In this document: positions 60,874 through 64,000 of the stretch, one piece after another | How positions within the stretch are numbered: position 1 is the stretch's first letter | How the letters are laid out: each line of letters begins with the position of its first letter | Assembly: GCF_005144415.1 (NCBI RefSeq) | Contig: NZ_SWJE01000006.1 | Coordinates: 209,557 to 273,556 of the forward strand | Source of the DNA: Trinickia terrae | Lineage (GTDB): Bacteria; Pseudomonadota; Gammaproteobacteria; Burkholderiales; Burkholderiaceae | Length of the DNA stretch: 64,000 nt | Direction of reading: 5' to 3' | The notes under the pieces: generated by a model | Told to the model about the DNA's origin: nothing | The model's input: only the letters and a program-made list of their open reading frames with translations | The model's database searches: none | Position numbers and translations under genes: made by a program

Positions 60874-62166
60874 ATGACCGTCCCCCAGCAAGCTTTCCTG
60901 CGCGACGCCATGCGCCGCATGAACATGACCCGCGAAAGCTTCGCCAGCCGCATCGGCGTTTCACGCCGAGCCTTGGATACGTGGCTTCTGCCCGACGATT
61001 CACAGGAATCGCGCGCCATGCCGGAGATCGTGCAGCGCTTCGTGTCGGAAATCGTGCTCACCGGCAATCACGACGAAAAACGTACGCATAGCGTAGATAC
61101 AAGCTCTCTGGCGAGCCGGATCCTGCACGAGGGCAAGCCGCAGCTTCTGTCGGTCGACCAGTTCTCGCGCGAGTCGGTCGAAGCGCTGTTCCGGGTCGTG
61201 GACATCATGCAGCCGATCGCGCGCCGCCGGAAAATCTCGCGCGTGCTCGAAGGCGCGGTGCTCGGCAACCTGTTCTTCGAAGCGAGCACGCGCACGCGCG
61301 TGTCGTTCGGCGCGGCGTTCTGCCGGCTCGGCGGCTCGGTGTGCGATACGACCGGCTTCACGTTCTCGTCGATGGCCAAGGGCGAATCGATCTACGACAC
61401 GAGCCGCGTGATGAGCGGCTACGTCGACGCGCTCGTCATCCGCCATCCCGAGCAAGGCTCGGTGGCCGAGTTCGCGCGCGCGACCAACCTGCCCGTGATC
61501 AACGGCGGTGATGGTCCCGGCGAGCATCCGAGCCAGGCCCTGCTCGATCTCTACACGATTCAGCGCGAGTTCTCGCGGCTCGGCAAGATCGTCGACGGTG
61601 CGCATATCGCGCTCGTCGGCGACCTCAAGTACGGGCGCACCGTGCACTCGCTCGTGAAGCTGCTCGCGCTCTACCGCGGTATCAAGTTCACCCTGATCTC
61701 GCCGCCCACGCTGGAAATGCCGGCATATATCGTCGACCAGATCTCGCGCCACGGGCACGTCGTCGAGCAGACGCACGAGCTCGCCGCGGGCCTGCGCGGC
61801 GCGGACGTCGTCTACGCGACGCGGATCCAGAAGGAGCGCTTCACAGACGAATCGTTCGAAGGCTACACGCCCGACTTCCAGATCAATCAGGCGCTCGTCG
61901 ATTCGGCCTGCGGGCGCGACACGCTGATCATGCACCCGCTGCCGCGCGACAGCCGCCCGGGCGCGAACGACCTGAGCACCGATCTGAATCACGATTCGCG
62001 GCTCGCGATCTTCCGGCAGACCGACAACGGCATTCCGGTGCGCATGGCGATCTTCGCGGTGCTGCTCGGGGTCGATCATCTGGTCCAGCACTCGATGCGC
62101 GATGCGGCTTGGCAGGCGCCCGCGTATCTCGGACCGGACGACGCGGTGTTTCATGGGATCGATTGA
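60874..62166 (+). CDS. pyrB: Aspartate carbamoyltransferase with N-terminal helix-turn-helix domain
   Basis: A 430-residue protein. Residues 1-65 form a helix-turn-helix of the Xre/Cro type (LRDAMRRMNMTRESFASRIG, VSRRALDTWLLPDD). From about residue 85 it is a complete aspartate carbamoyltransferase: ASTRTRVSFGAAF (carbamoyl phosphate), SMAKGESIYDT, EHPSQALLDLYTI, VGDLKYGRTVHSL, TRIQKERF and MHPLPRDSRPG. The reaction makes carbamoyl-aspartate in pyrimidine synthesis. Ordinary PyrB has about 310-340 residues and no HTH. The fusion plus the two inverted repeats suggests an enzyme that regulates its own gene. It may be a second copy of PyrB; that cannot be told here. Confidence 0.88.
   Translation: MTVPQQAFLRDAMRRMNMTRESFASRIGVSRRALDTWLLPDDSQESRAMPEIVQRFVSEIVLTGNHDEKRTHSVDTSSLASRILHEGKPQLLSVDQFSRESVEALFRVVDIMQPIARRRKISRVLEGAVLGNLFFEASTRTRVSFGAAFCRLGGSVCDTTGFTFSSMAKGESIYDTSRVMSGYVDALVIRHPEQGSVAEFARATNLPVINGGDGPGEHPSQALLDLYTIQREFSRLGKIVDGAHIALVGDLKYGRTVHSLVKLLALYRGIKFTLISPPTLEMPAYIVDQISRHGHVVEQTHELAAGLRGADVVYATRIQKERFTDESFEGYTPDFQINQALVDSACGRDTLIMHPLPRDSRPGANDLSTDLNHDSRLAIFRQTDNGIPVRMAIFAVLLGVDHLVQHSMRDAAWQAPAYLGPDDAVFHGID
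61083..61095. promoter_or_regulatory. Candidate operator 2 (TACGC-N3-GCGTA)
   Basis: TACGCATAGCGTA is a perfect 5-3-5 inverted repeat matching operator 1 except for the spacer and lying 244 bp from it, centre to centre. It lies within the linker coding region between the HTH and catalytic domains. Confidence 0.5.
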
Positions 62167-62243
62167 GTCGCGCTGACGAAGCGTGAGATGCCGGCGGGCA
62201 GCGCGTGATCGCGCTGCCCGCCCAGCCTTGGTCCGCCTCTCCG

Positions 62244-62260
62244 TTTACATCATCTTTACG
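62244..62260. promoter_or_regulatory. KdpE-like direct repeat upstream of kdpB
   Basis: TTTACA and TTTACG are separated by 5 bp, an 11-bp period, the same 6-5-6 layout as the E. coli KdpE site (TTTATA-N5-TTTACA). Another TTTACG occurs at 62287-62292. The sites are about 105-120 bp upstream of kdpB. Assignment by resemblance only. Confidence 0.55.
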
Positions 62261-62365
62261 GGCGCCGCCCCACCCTTGCCACAGCCTTTACGCCAGCTTT
62301 CCTAGAGTCCATTCGACACACTCCGTCTCTGGAGCGCGCGAGAACAAAGGGACATCGAGGAAAGC

Positions 62366-64000
62366 ATGAGCACCCGCACTCAACCGCCCGCCCCGCCCGC
62401 TCACCAGCCCGGCAACATCGGCCAGGCCCGCACCGCGGCCCGTTCGATGTTCGACCCGGCGCTCGTGCAGCCCGCGCTCTTCGACTCGTTCAGGAAGCTC
62501 ACGCCGCGCCACCAAGTGCGCAATCCGGTGATGTTCTGCGTCTACGTGGGCAGCGTTCTGACCACGATCCTCTGGATCGCCGCGCTCAACGGCCAGGCCG
62601 AGGCGCCCGCGGGCTTCATCCTCGCGATCGCGCTGTGGCTCTGGTTCACGGTGCTGTTCGCGAACTTCGCCGAGGCGCTCGCCGAAGGCCGCTCGAAGGC
62701 ACAGGCGGCGTCGTTGAAGAGCGCGAAGCACAACGTGGTGGCGAAGAAGCTCAACGAGCCGCATCCGAAGGCGGCGGTGCGCGTCATGGCGGCCAACGAT
62801 TTGCGCCGCGACGACATCGTGCTCGTCGAAGCCGGCGACACGATTCCGGCCGACGGCGAAGTGGTCGATGGCGTCGCCTCGGTCGACGAATCGGCGATCA
62901 CGGGCGAATCCGCGCCGGTGATCCGTGAGTCGGGCGGCGATTTCTCGTCGGTGACGGGCGGCACCCGCGTGCTGTCGGACTGGATCGTCGTGAAGGTCAC
63001 GGTGAACCCGGGCGAGGCGTTCCTCGACCGCATGATCGCGATGGTCGAAGGCGCCAAGCGCCAGAAGACGCCGAACGAGATCGCACTGACCATCCTGCTC
63101 GTCGCGCTGACGATCGTGCTCTTGCTCGCGACCGCGACGCTGCTGCCGTTCTCGATGTTCTCGGTGGAAGCCGCGAAGGCAGGGCATGTGGTGACGATCA
63201 CCGCGCTCGTGGCGCTGCTCGTGTGCCTGATTCCGACGACGATCGGTGGTCTCTTGTCCGCGATCGGCGTAGCGGGCATGAGCCGCATGATGCAGGCGAA
63301 CGTGATCGCGACTTCGGGCCGCGCGGTCGAAGCCGCGGGTGATGTCGACGTGCTGCTGCTCGACAAGACCGGCACGATCACGCTCGGCAACCGCCAGGCG
63401 TCGACGTTCGTGCCCGCCCCGGGCGTGACCGAGGAAGCACTAGCGGACGCCGCGCAGCTTTCGTCGCTGGCCGACGAAACGCCGGAAGGCCGCAGCATCG
63501 TCGTGCTGGCGAAGCAGCGCTTCAACATTCGCCAGCGCGAGATGCACGAGCTGCACGCCACCTTCCTCTCGTTCAGCGCGCAATCGCGCATGAGCGGCGT
63601 CGATTTGCCGGATCGCGAGATCCGCAAGGGCGCGGCCGATGCGATCAAGACCTACGTCGAAGCCCACGGCGGAAAGTTTGCCGCCGAAATCGATCAAGCC
63701 GTCGCCGATATCGCGCGGCGCGGCAGCACGCCGCTCGTGGTGGCGGAGAAGGGCGAAGGCGCGGCGCGCGTGCTCGGCGTGATCGAGCTGAAGGACATCG
63801 TCAAGGGCGGCATCAAGGAGCGCTTCGCCGAGCTGCGCAAGATGGGCATCAAGACCGTGATGGTGACGGGCGACAACCGCCTGACCGCCGCCGCGATCGC
63901 GGCCGAAGCGGGCGTCGACGACTTCCTCGCCGAGGCCACGCCGGAGGCCAAGCTCAAGACCATCCGCGCGCACCAGGCCGAAGGACGGCTCGTGGCGATG
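62366..64000 (+). CDS. kdpB: Potassium-transporting ATPase subunit KdpB, N-terminal part
   Basis: The first 545 residues of a P-type ATPase, cut by the window end. After a 27-residue leader comes the KdpB start [19 protein letters not shown], then [12 protein letters not shown] (actuator), the phosphorylation site [13 protein letters not shown], and [19 protein letters not shown]. Membrane helices lie at about 56-72, 77-95, 220-245 and 255-290. KdpB drives high-affinity K+ uptake in the KdpFABC complex. Normally kdpF and kdpA precede it; here a promoter-like region and pyrB do. GAGGAAAGC precedes the ATG. Confidence 0.93.
   Translation, partial: MSTRTQPPAPPAHQPGNIGQARTAARSMFDPALVQPALFDSFRKLTPRHQVRNPVMFCVYVGSVLTTILWIAALNGQAEAPAGFILAIALWLWFTVLFANFAEALAEGRSKAQAASLKSAKHNVVAKKLNEPHPKAAVRVMAANDLRRDDIVLVEAGDTIPADGEVVDGVASVDESAITGESAPVIRESGGDFSSVTGGTRVLSDWIVVKVTVNPGEAFLDRMIAMVEGAKRQKTPNEIALTILLVALTIVLLLATATLLPFSMFSVEAAKAGHVVTITALVALLVCLIPTTIGGLLSAIGVAGMSRMMQANVIATSGRAVEAAGDVDVLLLDKTGTITLGNRQASTFVPAPGVTEEALADAAQLSSLADETPEGRSIVVLAKQRFNIRQREMHELHATFLSFSAQSRMSGVDLPDREIRKGAADAIKTYVEAHGGKFAAEIDQAVADIARRGSTPLVVAEKGEGAARVLGVIELKDIVKGGIKERFAELRKMGIKTVMVTGDNRLTAAAIAAEAGVDDFLAEATPEAKLKTIRAHQAEGRLVAM

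Overview
The window is high-GC DNA from a beta-proteobacterium, most likely a Burkholderiaceae member (Burkholderia sensu lato). The pointers are hopanoid genes (hpnI, hpnL), an Ohr protein, an AlgI/AlgF-type acetylation set, many LysR regulators divergent from their targets, and a C-terminal kdpB start. No rRNA, tRNA, CRISPR or complete insertion sequence was seen. All functions are read from sequence motifs and remembered family features; no database search was run.

Region 1 (1-19.8 kb). After the 5' end of mmsA and its divergent LysR gene comes the most striking locus: nine tightly packed minus-strand genes (wecB, bcsB-like, nfrB-like, DUF4434-like lipoprotein, nfrA-like, algF-, algI-, algJ- and algX-like). 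A diguanylate cyclase lies just upstream. A response regulator/7TM histidine kinase pair is divergent across a 419-bp AT-rich gap. The gene content predicts a c-di-GMP-controlled, probably N-acetylmannosamine-containing, O-acetylated exopolysaccharide. WecB would make the sugar nucleotide. NfrB would polymerise it in the inner membrane, with two MshEN-like c-di-GMP modules. The BcsB-like protein and NfrA would carry it across the periplasm and outer membrane. The Alg-like proteins would acetylate it.

Region 2 (19.8-31 kb). Small metabolic and stress genes: SDR/tautomerase/VOC cluster, LysR genes, Ohr, an OmpR/EnvZ-type two-component pair, a GFA-family protein and two F420-reductase-like NADP-binding proteins. 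A 113-bp perfect inverted repeat sits next to a truncated MFS transporter remnant. Two small genes (55 and 40 codons) are proposed.

Region 3 (31-46 kb). hpnI and hpnL joined by a 39-codon bridging frame, a FeeM-like acyltransferase followed by a 7TM-PAS-GGDEF-EAL protein, a WaaZ-like protein, a frameshifted glycosyltransferase, a secreted hydrolase, an aromatic aminotransferase with a 34-bp palindrome upstream, and a three-domain PNPOx-like/FNR/ferredoxin fusion.

Region 4 (46-64 kb). MazG-like pyrophosphohydrolase, phospholipase-C-like phosphoesterase, SRPBCC protein, an aminotransferase remnant, SDR, nitrilase with divergent LysR, HiPIP, TPR-glycosyltransferase, DAHP synthase, AhpD-like protein, two AraC-type regulators, rhodanese, lipoprotein, DapA, an aspartate carbamoyltransferase fused to an N-terminal helix-turn-helix with two matching candidate operators, and kdpB (cut by the window end) with a KdpE-like box but no kdpA upstream.
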